64,000 bases of DNA from Klebsormidium nitens. Taxonomy: Eukaryota; Streptophyta; Klebsormidiophyceae; Klebsormidiales; Klebsormidiaceae. The position numbers were made by a program, and so were the translations under genes. Within the stretch, counting starts at the first letter, position 1. Every line of letters begins with the position of its first letter. The notes beneath the pieces were generated by a model that was not told the DNA's origin, made no database searches, and saw only the letters and a list, made by a program, of their open reading frames with translations. This document shows, one piece after another, positions 36,484-49,703 of the stretch. The stretch covers positions 1 to 64,000 of the forward strand of contig DF237388.1 of assembly GCA_000708835.1 (NCBI GenBank), in the 5' to 3' direction.

Positions 36484-39400
36484 TTACAAGGCTGCTTCCT
36501 TCACGCTCGATGCAGCTGAGGTCTCCTTTGACGATGTTGTTGTGTGAACAGCCGCCGGCATTTCGTCGTAGCTGTCCAACACGCTTTCCAAGATGATCGC
36601 GGAGTAGCCGAGCATGGGGTACGTGTGCGCTCGCAAAAGGCCCGCATATTGTTCCGTTGCAATCTTCCTGTGAAAGCAGAACGAATCACAACTTCAGGAG
36701 GCAAGTCGTGTTACCCTTAGCTCGTCTTTCAGGATCCAGCTTCCTAGGAATTTCAAGGATCTCATAAGTCGGAAACAGGACTACGAAGATGTACATGTCC
36801 AGACTGATGTCATATGCGAGCAGAGCCTACCATACGCCAAGAATGAGTGGGTCTACATTTGAAGATGCAGCAAACTACAATAACGACGGCTCGGCTCTTC
36901 AGAAGCACCGTCTTGCCACGACCGCATCCCGTCGCCCGGCAGATTGGATTCCGACTAGGAAATAACACGGCAAACGAAGACCGCGAGAGAAGAAACCGGA
37001 CACGAGATGACAGCTGCGCTGTAGTACGACAGGCGTCCGTACCTGTCCGGAACATCGTCCGCGAGGAAGTCGTACGGCGCGAACTTGGCGGTGTCTACTA
37101 TGGGCACCCACTTGCAGCTCCAGTGCTCGGGCAAAGTGACCATCACGGGCAGGTGGCTCGCGTTGAATGCAACGTACAGGTCGCCCTTGTTCTCACGCCG
37201 CTGCAGGAACGAACAGAGGTTTTGAAAAGGAGCATGAAAGGACCGAGGCCACAGATGTTGCACCTTTCTGATTTGGACCTTACTACCCCCATAAAAAGTA
37301 GTAGAAAGCTCCATTGTAGGCCGTCAAACGCAACCGAACACAATGAAAACAGAGCAAACCTTCAACGCTCACCAGCGAGTAGGCAATGAAGCGGCTGGTT
37401 TCGGACCAGTCCGGCGCGCCCGGTCCGTGTCCGTGCCAGTCCAGGTTCCAGTCGCTGGGGTAGTCCTCCATCCGGAAAACCGCGTTGTCTCTGCACGACA
37501 CGTGTCACCCGTCAGGACCGTGTGCATCAGTGAGGGCCAAGATTTGGTGTCGAGCGGTCTCATTGGCAACCGTTGGGAATGCTGTTAGTCCACTGACAAG
37601 TGCAGTTTCTGGTTTTCGGAGAGCTCATTACACCGCATCCTCCATGGGGGCCGCGGAACCTCGTCTCCCGAACTGACCTACACCCATGACGTGGTGTTCG
37701 TTCGAGGTTTAGGTTTCTCGAAAGAATCGTTTTCTTGAAAAGCACCGTACCTCGCAAGGATTTTATACAACGTTGGGGCGGCATTAAAAACGTGGGCACT
37801 TTGGATCCAGGTATGTGTTCATCGAGGAGCACACTCTCGAATTGCAAGAAACTAGAACTGGGTCGTCAATATGGTAATCCAACACCCCGAGGGTTCTTCA
37901 AAATTGAGATCCAGATCCCACTGAGTTGGTTTCAAGGTTCTTGAAGTACCCGAACTTCGAAGCTTTGTAACGCTGGATGCCCTCTTTCTCCGACCCAGCA
38001 TTAGCGGCCTAGTGGGTACATCAAAAGTTTGTACGGAACGTAGACACTTCGTCGCTTATAATGTCGTCGTTTAGATTGGTTAACCTGTCCCGATAAAGCC
38101 CTAGGCTTTCAGCATTTCACTATGCTGAATTGCTGATTCTGGATACTTGAGTGAAAGGGAGGTCTTGACAGGGCTCTGACCTTCTTAGCTTCACCATGAG
38201 CTTGAAGAAGCGGACGAATCCGGTGGTGTCCTTCTCCAGCTTGTCCCACCGGAAGTAGTTCACCTAAAGGTACCATCGACCAGATATTAAGCAGCTGACG
38301 ACATGGCCATCTAACGGCTAGTACAAATGGCCGACGGTCGATCATGTACACATCACGTCCCCTAGCAATCAATCTCTCGTTTCGAAAACCTTACAGCAAC
38401 GGAGACAGGAAGAAGAATGTAAACGATACATGCATAGAAGAGTTGCGTCCGGAGCGGAGACTGCATTAACAGCTAGCCAACGTTGGACAGGGACAGATTT
38501 GCCTATGGTGGAGAGCGCCATTACTAGGTTGCGTCGTTCGCCATTTGACACCGACAAAAGCATACAGAGGTACGCAGTATTCTCCAAGGTATCCGATGAG
38601 GTACCCGATGGCAGACTGGGAGCCCAAACCTTCGCCTCCCTGTGCAATTGCGCAACAATTACGCTAGCCTTGGCAAACCGTTTTTTGACACCTGCTCTCT
38701 GCAGGTGACTTACCGCACTGTCGTGGCAGTACGTGTTGTTGTTGCCGCCTTTCGTGTGGCCGTACTCGTCGCCCATTGTAATCATAGGAACTCCCTGCAA
38801 GCGAGTCGCGAAGCCGTCAGCGAAAGTCATCAGAGTTTTCGACTCAATTGCTGGGACTTCTGAGCACTTGGGAGCTGACAGAACAAAGGGGAGACAGAGC
38901 CCGGAGGACTCTGCTATGATCAGACCGCTCCTTGCTGCCCGCTTGAGGAGGCAGGTAAAGTTAACAAGCGCTATCTCAGGCAGACCGCGGACGAATCCGT
39001 CCGGTGCCTATGACCCTGAAGAAAACATGGTATTGCATAATCGACCTGCGCACAAGGTAAGACGGACGGATGCCGCCATTGCAACTCGACCGCGCTGTCT
39101 TGTGTGCACAGCAGAACCTGCTATGTAAAAAGGAAGTGCACAAACGGCCTCTGCCGGTGCGGCGCAAATACAAGAGGACCGTACGAAGGCAGACTCAGAT
39201 ACGAAATGTTGAGCAACGCGCACCTGTGCCAGTAGGAGCGCCATCACCAGGTTTCGCATCTGCCTCTGCCGCAGCGTCTGGACCTGCCTCGTCACGTGCT
39301 CTCCTTCCTGTTATTGCCAGAAGAATCGCAAAACGTCATGCTACGAAATGCAAGAGAGCTCAGCAAAGTTGCTCTGAAGCAGAATCGAACAGGTGGTTTG

Positions 39401-42400
39401 ACGACTTCGTCTGCTGTCACTCTCCAAGATCCCTGTAGAGAAGAACGGCAGTTGCCTACCGGAATTTGCTGCATATCGTTCTTTCAATCTCTGGATAGCG
39501 TTGGCTTCCTTCTGAAAGGATCCAAGCAACGAGCCAGGTCTGGGGCACGTAAACCGCTGGCAACCCTGTCTTCATTCTCAAAAAGCTGTCCCAAACCTTG
39601 CGCTAATCCTATATGCAGACAAATGTCAGGCACTCACCGCCCCGCAGTTCCAGCTCAGGTTGTGCGACTCCCCGTCCATGTTCCGCTCCCCGTTCGCATC
39701 GTTGTGCTTCTCGTTGTACGACACCAGGTCGTTCAGCGTGAACCCGTCGTGCGCCGTCACAAAGTTGACGCTGTGCTTGGGCTTCCGCCCGCCCGCCTGG
39801 TAAATGTGCGGCGACCCGCAGAGGCACTGCGCGAAGTCGCCGGCTTGGCCGTCCGTGCCCTTGACGAACATGCGGACGACGTCGCGGAAGCGTCCGTTCC
39901 ATTCGGACCAGACGCCCCAGTGCGGGAAGGAGCCGACCTGGTACAGGCCGCCGCAGTCCCACGGCTCCGCGATCAGCTGCGAGCGGATCAAAGGTCGTGA
40001 GTAAGATATTGTGAGACCTTGAGCTTCCGGATGTCTACATGTTTGATCGATCGTTCTCCTACGGTTTTTGATTCAAATAGCCGCACATGTTTGGTGTTGA
40101 CTATGCCAGGATCAGCAACCTTATGATGGGTGGAATGCAGACGAAGAACGAACCACAACTTATTTTGGGCGTTATTGCGATGTTGGACGCATTTTCCTTT
40201 TGTAGCTTTTTGAACTTGCGGGTACCAAAAGATAGTTTGGCTCGCAGTCCAGCATATGTGAGGAGACTTACAAAGAAGGGAGCTGAACGGGAAGCGAGAA
40301 GATACGTCCTGTCTAACGATTGGTTACGTTCGCACCCACGGAGCGCCGCTTTTCCGCAGTTGTTGGCGCTCATGAACGCTAAGCTTCCTTCAGGCGGACC
40401 AGTACATGCATTGTGTCGTCTCACCGTGATCCTCGTCATTCTGTAACTGTACAATCGCTGCCACGTTCCACTCTCGTTCTTCCAAATCAGCAGATTCGCA
40501 GAGACCGTACGTTGAAAACAACCTTGCCTGTTTGGCACCTTGCTCAAAACTTTCGACCTCAGGTCACCATTCCGTAGCCCAATCCAAGAACCCTTGACGA
40601 TCTGCAGATGGTTATCTCAAGCTCATTTTGACCCCTCGGAGAATTCTGTCGTCCATGTCAACCATGTCAACCATAACGGCTTGGTCAGCGGTGTTTCTCT
40701 CTTGATGAAAGGATGTAGATCTACTTTGCAACCCAACGGAAGGAGACTTTGACTTTTAGTCTAGCTCTTTAAGCTCACCTTGACTCCTCTGAGAATCCCG
40801 TCGTTGCTGGCCGTGTCCACTAGCAGCGGGTCCTTGAACGGCGTTCCTCATTTCTTGAAAGGAATCGGATTTATTTCAAAGCAATGAAAAAAGACCAAAT
40901 GCTTGTAGTATGGCTATTTTAGCTCACCTTGACCCCTCTGAGCCCCCCGTCGTTGCTGATCATGTCCACTAGCAGCGGCTCGTCAAAAGGCGTTCCTCTC
41001 GTCTTGAAAGGAATCAAAACTTCTCGCTAACCCAATCCAAAAAGACCAAATGCTTGTAGTATAACTATTTGAAGCTCACCTTGACCCCTCTGAGCACCCC
41101 GTCGTTGCTGATCATGTCCACGAGCGGCGGCTCGTTCAGCGGCGTGCCGGTCGTGACGATGTCCGTCTCCTCCGACGTCCCGAACACCTCGGACCGCTCC
41201 CACGTGCCGCTCGCGCGTGTGAAGATGGAGCCCAGGTCGAAGCGGAAGCCGTCCACGTGCATCTCCAGCACCCAGTACCTGTCACACCAGGATCTTTTCA
41301 AAATAGGAGACGAGGGTGTTGAGTTACTTTGGTGTGACGTTCAACTTCTCGAAGCCGCCTGCTCGGGCAGACATACAACGGGATCTCCCAACGAAATTGC
41401 CAGCGACCCTCGAAGTGAGGCGAAGACGAGACCGCCGCATGACCCAGAATATGCTCTGCCGTTCGCATTTCTATAGGCGACACAGAGATTGCATGTAAAA
41501 CTTTGTTGAGTCCGAAAGTGGTTGGTGAGGAATCACCAGACCAGGAGATGCAGAAGTCAGGAGATCCATCGAAGCAGCAGAAAAAGCGGCTGGACAGGCG
41601 AGCAGATACTCTAAACGAACGGACAGGAAAATATGCGAGGTGCACCTTAAACAGTCGACGATGAACTGCCGGACAACGGGATGGTTGATGTTGAGGGTGT
41701 TGCCACAGCCAGAGTAGTTGTAGAACTCGCCCTGCAAAGAGCGACATGACAGGTATGAGATCAATCGGCCCTTTCGCAGAGTTCCGCGTTTCAAAACAGT
41801 CTGCCCCCTAATGCATCTGTCCCTGTGCTCCAAATTGCCGTTCCTCTGGGCAGAAGCTTTGGTCATTCAGGGAACGAAAGTAGCAAAAAGCGGAAGCGTC
41901 TTGGTACTCTGTGGGATGCATTGTTGAGTTTGTGCGGCCTTATGACACCCTTGAACGGAATCGGAAGGTCAAGCCAAACGACTGTGCTGCCATTGTAGGA
42001 GGGGACTAAGGTCGCAACGAGCCTAATGCGTTTCAAGAAGTGTGAACAGGCACTATATTCCTTTCTGCGTCTATGCCTCTGCTGCCATTGATTCACCACC
42101 AAACTGCCAAATGTTCGAGGCACTTGCTTATTTCAACTGTTGAAATAAGCTTCCCCCCCACCTGAGGAGCCACCATATAGTACACCTTATTTGCCAACCC
42201 CCGGAACGAAATCGTCGGCCCCATCTCGTTCCCCTCGGCGCTGTGGTTGAAAACCACGTCCATGATGACCTCGATGCCCTGCTTGTGGCACTCCTTAACC
42301 ATGGTTTTGAACTCGGTTACGGCGTCCCAACCCCGGTTAGCGGTTCCAGAGGCGGCATAACGGGTCATGGGGGAGAAGAAATTGACGGTGGAGTAGCCCC

Positions 42401-44994
42401 AGAAGTTCATCCTGAAGAACCGGGAAATACCGTGTGAGGAAGCGTGCTGAGTGTGTTTTGGCGATCCCATCTTCCTAGATGGCACTGAACTCAGTTCCTC
42501 AACTGATGCAATGACGGCTTGCTTTGCCAACCGAGCAAGCGGTCTTTAACCAGCTCTAAATGATTCCAAAAGGCCTCAGTTGTCTGTATGCAAAATGTTT
42601 CGCTTGATCCAGGAGGACAAACGTAAGTTTGAGATGCAAAATCTCAATTCTTTCGGCCCGGATTTGAGGCTGTTGAGCAGGCTTGCAATCCGCATGCAGC
42701 AGAAGCCACCTACTGAGCAGATTCCCAAGGTCCGTTTTGAATATTCTCCGTTGGAGGAACCTGGTGGACTGTCTTTGCTGAGGCCATCTGCTTTCAAAAT
42801 CTTGACTTCTTGTAAGGCAGTCATTTCGAAGATGCTGACTGGCTTGAAACCGTCAAAGCTAGGTGCTTGACCGACTGTCTGATCCAGAACACAAGTAAAG
42901 TGCCACTTACTTGTAGTCGTTCATCACGCTGTTGTATGCATAGTACTCCAGCTCGTTGAACTCATGCACCGGCATCAGCTCGATCGCATTAATGCCAAGC
43001 TGCTTCAGGTGCGGCAGCCGTTCAATAAGACCCTGGTATGTGCCGGGCGCGGAGGTCCCGCTGGATTCGTGCCGAGTGAAACCGCGCACGTGCATCTCGT
43101 AGATGATGAGGTCCTTCTGAGCAATGTTGGGGGCAATGTCGCCCTCCCAGTCAAACTGCAGGGGTACACACAGGGGCGTTGATTTTTGTGCCATGCTCTT
43201 CTAAATTTTCTGCTCAAAAGGTGTGAATCTACCAGTCCTACTGCGAAAAAGTGCTTCTTCAAGGGGTTTCAGGGGTTGCGGTGTTTGGCGAAGCTGTGAG
43301 CCCACACTAGGTTCTCAGTTGTACTCTGTACAATGAACCTGATTGCCAAGGGACTCTTTGAGCTTTTTAAGTGAAGTTGCTCAAAAGCAGAAACTTACCT
43401 CGTCCTCCTGATCCGGAACTGCCCCTGCGAGCTGTGGCCAGCAGTTCCCGTCTCCACCAGGGATGCCATATTGGGACCTGCTCACAACAGCCTGCACACA
43501 AACCAGAACATCACCGACTGAACAGGCATATTAAGGGGCCTCTTTCTGCTGACATGTTCGATTCAAGGTTTCAGAGATAGCAAAATTAATGGCCAGTTGC
43601 AATCAGACAAGAGCTGGCTCTTGATGTCAGCAGACTCCTACTGATTTCTCGATTCTGTTGCGCATAGATGTGCCCCGCAATGGGAAGCAACGATCAGGCG
43701 TTTAGCAAACTGCAAACTTGAGCCACGATAGGTCCTGTAGCTATTTCTCTCTCCGATTTGCAGAAAGTCTGAGCAGAAAGCACCGCGATTCTGCAGCAGA
43801 TAGACCACCTGTCAGCAGCATGTTTAGGGGCGTGCCCTCAATTTGCAGGCACAGTAAACTCTTCATGCTCTTCACGGCTTTCATGAGCTTCACATTCAAA
43901 AAAAAGATTGCAGGCACCTTTGCATACGGATCTAGCATGATCTTGGTCTCATCAAACCGCTGGCCGTCCTCTGGAAGGAAAGGTCCCCCAACTCGCCACC
44001 CATAGAGCAGGTTCTTGGACAGTGCAGGCAGGAGCACATGCCAGACATCGCCCGTCCGGTTGATGAGTGGATCAAGGGGCACCTCTGCTGTCACGGTTCC
44101 CTGGAGTGTTGGAAGATAGAATACGTTGGCCTTTCGGCTTGAAAATGTAGGGAACTGAGACGCGATCATCCAAGTTTCATCAACCATTGCAGAGGCAAAG
44201 AGCTGTTGAAGACAGAGACCTGTGCAGGCACCCTCCTCGACCACATTGCTGAACTAGGTCAGGGTGATTGGCATTGCAGAGACGCCGATTGCGGAACAAT
44301 CTATAACATCGTTGCAACTGTTTGGGATCCCTAGTTTCAAGTCACAACTCTCTCCTTCGAATAGCGATGTAGAGGAATGCAGCGAATCAGGGAATGCTGA
44401 AATGAGGTCTGGCACAGCATTCCATTGCCTCAGCCTGCAACATTGTCTCCTCACATTCTGAAGGTCTCCCTCCGTAAAGAGGCATAGCGACACTGTGTCT
44501 GCGCCGTCTGTTGTAATTGCAAAGTTGACTCCAACCCTTCCTTGCGCCAGAGAGGCCCCTAGTGGACTGGCAGCACCCCTCTGAGGGGTATCATAGAGCA
44601 CATTGAGTCCATTGCCAAAGTCCCTTCCATCACTCTGTTGAAGTGTGCTGTATCTCCTGGGGCCAGCGGTTGGGTCTAGAAGAACTGCTGTGGTCACACC
44701 AACTCTTGATTGAGACAAGTGAAGCCCTCTTCTTTGATCACGCGCAATGCGACTTGAATGAACATTGTGGAGCGGAACAGCCTTGAAGGGAATGGAACTT
44801 GAGAGGTGACTGCAACTGCTCAAAGATTTTGAATTGCTCTCAAGCGGACGCTGACTGATGAATGCAGCATGAGGGCGACTGCTCCTGTGTTGGCACTGAC
44901 TGGCGCTTGCCCCTAATGAAGTGTGCAAAGACCCCTGAACTGCCAGACAGAAGCTCTCCATTTCAGCCAGTCCGGCAGAGATCAGATGTCGCAC
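36484..44994 (-). CDS. ISA1: Isoamylase-type starch debranching enzyme, plastid
   Basis: Exons: 44994-44455 (preferred Met 44961), 44100-43918, 43491-43399, 43155-42911, 42411-42162, 41731-41646, 41278-41080, 39976-39638, 39307-39224, 38794-38714, 38263-38181, 37490-37373, 37200-37043, 36667-36484. Phases all fit; 869 residues from the second Met. A Ser/Arg-rich N-terminus looks like a chloroplast transit peptide. A CBM48-like segment ([19 protein letters not shown] to MLDPYAK) precedes the GH13 barrel. Catalytic residues are visible: nucleophile D469 in GFRFDL, acid/base E525 in IAEPWD, and D598 in [26 protein letters not shown] and [17 protein letters not shown] are typical of the ISA1 class rather than ISA3. 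It hydrolyses alpha-1,6 links and trims pre-amylopectin, in plants within an ISA1/ISA2 complex. Intron 7 carries an array of exon-7 copies. Confidence 0.93.
40617..41161 (-). repeat. Four-unit ~150-base tandem array derived from ISA1 exon 7 end
   Basis: The true exon 7 end and donor (41080-~41161) is followed in the intron by three copies, at about 40921-41070, 40770-40920 and 40617-40769. Each has the exon 3' part, the donor and a shared intron piece (aaagaccaaatgcttgtagt in the first two). In the nearest copy, 40928-41002 is an open 25-codon cassette between cctttcaag| and AAG|GTGAGC, phase 0 on both sides, encoding [20 protein letters not shown]. The next copy (40779-40853) keeps the donor but has TGA as its second codon. 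The farthest has lost its GT donor (now AT). Decay increases with distance from the exon. Confidence 0.85.
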
Positions 44995-46395
44995 TCGTGC
45001 TGCGAGCCCCGCCCAGCATTAGCATTATACGCAGAGAGAGCTATATCCTCCCATGTATGGTTCTCCGAGAGAAGCTGTTTACCCCCTCCCCCGCAAAGAT
45101 TTCAAATCCTGGTCGCTGCTGGACAAAACTACAAGCAAAATGTCTCAACCAGCATCGCTTTTGAAGCGAAAGGCTATCTTTTGGGGATGAGAAGAAGCGC
45201 CTGAGGCCTAGCAGGAGGAATGCAGGATCCACTCTGGACTTGCTTTTTCCATTCAGACTCCGACAGAGATTCTTTTTAATAGGAGAGCCCTTGACCACCG
45301 TCCGATAAGCTGGCTTCGACACTCACGGTTCTGTGCCGGCTTCTTGAAACCGTCAGATGATATCTGAACCATGGTCATCGGACGGCGGGAACTAAAAGCG
45401 CCTCAGGATCTGCACTTTTTGGCCACGTCATCCGAAAAGCGTGCATGAAGCATTGCGACCATGATGGTTCCAACGGGCCTGCTCAAACTTAAAGTGTCTC
45501 AGAAAGCCGCCGTCTCCTCAAGGAGGATGCATGGAACACTGGTTCACAGGACATCTGTTTTGCTAGCTTCTTCGCCGACATTTCGCCCCACGAGCCACTA
45601 GTTACAACCGTCCAGGCCCCCACTCCTTCGAAGCTGGATCTATCAGCGTGTGATCGTATTAATTGCGTGAGCCCAGTAAAGAGCTGTTCAACAGTGACAT
45701 GCACGTCTCCATGCGGCTCAAGCGCAAAGCATGTAATTGAAATCTCAGGGACTTGCAGCACAGCCAGCGTCTGCAGGACCTATAAAAACGACTCGTAATC
45801 TTTTGTTTATCACATCCAGGACAAAGGTTGTGTAGCTGGCTAGAATGAATGCATGCGAGATAAGTCCAATAAAAATGTCTGGCAATGTTGGGTCATACTA
45901 GGAAGGAGCGTTTACAAGATAAAACAGGAGACTGACATTGCTAAAGCTGAAACAAGTCGAGTTTCCATTCTTTATAATTATAGACGATGTTGTACTAATT
46001 GTACAATGATTGCACAAGAACACGAGTCGGTAACGCTCTCAACATACGATTTAGCACATGTGACTTGCAATCCGAGTCCTGTCTGCCCAGTTTGCATCAT
46101 GAACGTCGCTCACCATGATGTTTAGAAATCTTTTCACAGTTTCGGGAGACAACGGTCATGCAAATTCCCAACCCGTTGCTAGTACCTACATGGGGGCTAC
46201 ACAGCGAGAAAAACATGACTCAAGTATGTTCAACCCATTGATCTTGAGTTTACCCACAAATGAGACGCTGCTCATACGTGAGACACCGTCCAACCAAAAT
46301 GGTAAAATGTAGATTTTATGTTCTGTACAATCGTCCAATCGCTAACCCTCCGCTCTAAGGTCGGCGGCCCGCCCTACACAGAGCAGCAACAAGCC
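44995..46395. other. Intergenic: upstream region of ISA1
   Basis: The ISA1 promoter and 5' leader and the DUF2358 gene's 3' untranslated region should lie here. A 90-codon minus-strand frame at 45489-45761 (EISITCFALEPHGDVHVTVE) is not recognised and could be either a small exon or chance. No other coding signal was found. Confidence 0.35.
45489..45761 (-). other. Unrecognised 90-codon open reading frame
   Basis: This is an open frame about 500 bases upstream of ISA1 on the same strand. Its middle (HGDVHVTVEQLFTGLTQLI) looks protein-like, with alternating hydrophobic residues, but I cannot match it to a family. It has no obvious spliced partners. It may be an upstream frame in the ISA1 leader or chance. 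Confidence 0.15.
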
Positions 46396-49300
46396 TTACA
46401 TGCGCCAAGATTCGGCCCCTGTGAAGTCTACAGGATCGTAGACGGATGGCGTGTACGACACAGGCACGTAGATTTCCTCAATCTTCTTGTGCGGCCAACT
46501 CGAATCCAAACGCCGCACTTCTTCCTTCTCGGATTTCAACCTGCACGGAGCAGATCAACGGTCACAAGCGTTCAGACCTTCTGTCACAAGCTTTCAAACC
46601 TTCTATTACAAGCTTTCAAACCTTTTGTCACAAGCTTCCGAACCTGAGTCCCGCTGGAAACGCAATTAGAAGACCCTCACGCGACTGCTCAAGCTTTTCC
46701 GGACAGAAACAGCGTTTCCCTGTCGTAAAGTTTACAGTTGTTTTGGCCCTATCTGATACGATTGACTCTTTGACGACGAAGCAGTACACGTTTGATCGTT
46801 TGCTTGACTTCGTCCACCTTAAACCATGTTGAAACTGGCTATGTAACCCACTTTGTCAGGAGTAGATGTGGCCTGTCGGACAACCATTAGCATGGGTTAC
46901 AAGTAACTCTTTTCGAAGGAGAGTGTGCATATAAACTAGATGCATCCAAGGCCATAAGCTACAACCAACTATCACTTACTCGATACCATCCTTTTTCAGA
47001 GCCCGAAGGAGAGTCCCCTTGGCACGCTCGACTGCGATCCACTCCTCTCCCTGTGACGACGAATCAGTCAAATCCATTGCGTACCGCCTGCGACAGAACA
47101 AGAGGAGACCGCTTTGAACTGCCCATCAATCCGCTCTCTCGACTTCGTCTGTTAGTCTCGAGACACCATCAAGACTGCTCCGTGGCCTCACGATAAACCC
47201 TGAACGACCGGGCATATGTCTTGAGAAAGTTGGCAAGGAGAATGGAATGAGAGCAATACTCATAAACCGCTCAAGAGCGAACGAAATAAAAACTCTCCGT
47301 GAATTGCAATTTTGAAAGGTACGAGCCCCGGGTGACGTTGACGCTATGCAATGGTCTCACGGTTCTGACACGAAAGATTGTCGGAACGTCACGCGATGTC
47401 AGAGGACCCCCTCAAAACCTGTCACCCAGGACAAAATCGTCCTGACAAACGGAATGTAAAGAGAGCAAAATTGTTCCCCACCTGATCTCGTAATACTTGG
47501 TCTTCCTGATGACTTCGTGGGGCTCGTCCCGGGGGATATTGAACGCCGTCATCGGCTGGAGCTGCTTGATGACCGACGAAATGGCGGCCAGCGAAACGGG
47601 CTTTTGCTGCAGCAGCAAGCGATGCAAACGATGTCACGAGCTCATTCAGAGGTTACCAATGCGCAGAACTTGTTTGACAGGTCAAATCGAACCCTTTCGG
47701 CGGTTAAGTCCTCGGATGAACTACGTCGCTTGAAAGTAAGTTCTAAGAAAGACCGGCAGAGAACCCAAGAGAAGCTGCTCAATTGCGGCATTTGAAAACG
47801 TGTATCTCGCTTCTCGACAGTGTTCTCGGCTGGGAACATTAACGCGAGCGACTGTCAATAGCACAGACAGCCCACTTTACGAAGCCAACTCAAACTGGTG
47901 ACGAGCCACCTGAAGTGGATATTTAGATGGTTTCAAAAAGAAGCGCTTCTGAAATAAACCTTGCTTGCGTACCTCCTTTCCTGCCAGGTTATCCCAGTAG
48001 TCGATGTGCGCGTTCAGCTTGGCATTCTTCAGATCCACGCCATACTTGGTGATCCCAGTGAGAATCACAGTCGGCGTCCTACAAAACACAATGGCTCGTT
48101 CTTCTATTCCGGTCTCAGACCCAGAGAAATTATCACAATCGAAGTGTTACAACCAAATATGACTCGTACCATGTTTCGGTTTCGGCAGCAAACAGCGCAA
48201 GGACTTCTCTTCCAAATACTCACTCGACTGTCAAAGTGACTGCGAAGTGCATAGACACGGTCGGCCTTCTGCATATCCACGGTTTGAATTGCAACAAACA
48301 AACGCCGCTCCTCAAATGGCATCTACAGACGTTCTTGACTCCTTCGACTGACTGTTTATTGGCTGAACTCTTGGAAGAAGTGAGCTCTCATTGGTGAACC
48401 GGCCAGGTTTGACTCACCAGGGCCAGAAACGTGCGGGCAGGTCGAACGTCCACCTGGCAGTGATCTCGTTCTCCCCGGTGGCCTTGATGTCGTGCAGCAA
48501 ATACTTGCCCCCCGCAAAGACGAGGCGAAGCACCCATACATTGAGTTTGAAGCCAATCAGACGATGCCAGTTGTTCTGGGGGTCTTGGAAATGCACCTGT
48601 ACGTAGTCGAATTCTGAGAAGTTACTGAAGTGCATTTTGTGTATCAGATCAAAGCCAGATCGCAGAGTGACTGGAAAACTGTCAACAGAGCCACCCCATT
48701 CAAACCAGAGTTTCCTGAACCAACTTGCGCTGAGCGCAATGCTGCCCAAAAGACTGGACTTGCCCAGATCGCAAAATAGGAGCACACACAGGGGAAGTCG
48801 TCCCTCCAGCCGGCAAGAACGTAAACATTATTATGCAAATGCAGCTTGCCAGCTGCCACCCTCCCCATCTAACAGCTGTCAGACGAGCTCTCTAATCTTG
48901 TAGTAGCGAACCCCTTTGGGAGAGACGCGATAACTTGGTTAGACCGTTACATATCACATAGTGCTCTGCTTGAAGGAAGACTATCCGAGGGCACTAACAA
49001 AAGTAATCACATGTGAAGAATCTAATCTTCCGTGATCCCCCAATCATCCGAACCCAACCAACGCTGAAGAACATGCACTTACATCCTCTCTGTACATTGT
49101 GGTAGTGATCCCGTTCTCCGAGAAGAACTTCGGCATCTCCTCTTTTAACACGTCAATCAGCAACTGCACGGATGGATGCACATCCTCAGGAACCAGTTGG
49201 CGGCCCCTCTCTTTGTCAGGATCATTCAGAAAGTCTGCACCGCCCACACCCAATCTGGAGGCAGCCTCCTCCTGAGTACTCGCTATAGAATCAGTGCGTT

Positions 49301-49703
49301 CCTTGCTGCTAGTCCCAGTGGCTTGCATGGTCGTCTTCTGGTTGGAGCCCCGTTTCCTGATCACTGGGGAAAACCCAGGCACAGTTGTTTGAAGAGAATC
49401 TGCTTTGTCCATGCTGAAGAGCTGCGAGTCTAGTGCTATCCTGGGCCTAATAACTTGCGGTCCAGTCTTGTCACAACGCGTCTTCTTGCTGCTCAGGCTT
49501 GCTGCAAAACCTGACGTGCCAAACGCTGCGGTGCAAGTCAGCGGGCGTGCCTGCTTTGATGGTATTGCTGAGGCACCAGAAACGGAGCTCAGGCGGCCGA
49601 GAATCTGCTTTGAGCTGACCAATGAAGTCACTGCCATTTTCAGACAGTTGAGTATGAAGGACGACGCTACACAGCCTAGCTCTCCGCTGAGATCAGACGC
49701 CAA
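46396..49703 (-). CDS. Plastid-targeted DUF2358-domain protein
   Basis: Exons: 49703-49083 (preferred Met 49637), 48596-48418, 48078-47973, 47606-47482, 47087-46980, 46540-46396. All junctions are in phase; 405 residues from the second Met. The Ser/Thr/Lys-rich N-terminus (MAVTSLVSSKQILGRLSSVS) looks like a chloroplast transit peptide. The DUF2358 fold follows: LLIDVLKEEMPKFF, YRED, HFQDPQNNWHRLIGFKLNVW, EITARWTFDLP, and KLNAHIDYWDNL, in family order. The C-terminal part contains the SOUL-like phrase VIRKTKYYEIRRY. It then goes to an acidic region and ends FTGAESWRM without the rest of a SOUL heme-binding domain. The family's biochemical role is not established, so I give no function beyond probable plastid location. 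The exon junction D|VHFQDP is phase 0. Confidence 0.8.
46562..46645 (-). repeat. ~22-base tandem repeat (four units) in a DUF2358 intron
   Basis: Four slightly varied units of TCACAAGCTTTCAAACCTTCT-like sequence lie end to end in the last intron, immediately upstream (minus strand) of the acceptor of the final exon at 46540. It is a short minisatellite and no coding role is expected. Confidence 0.75.
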
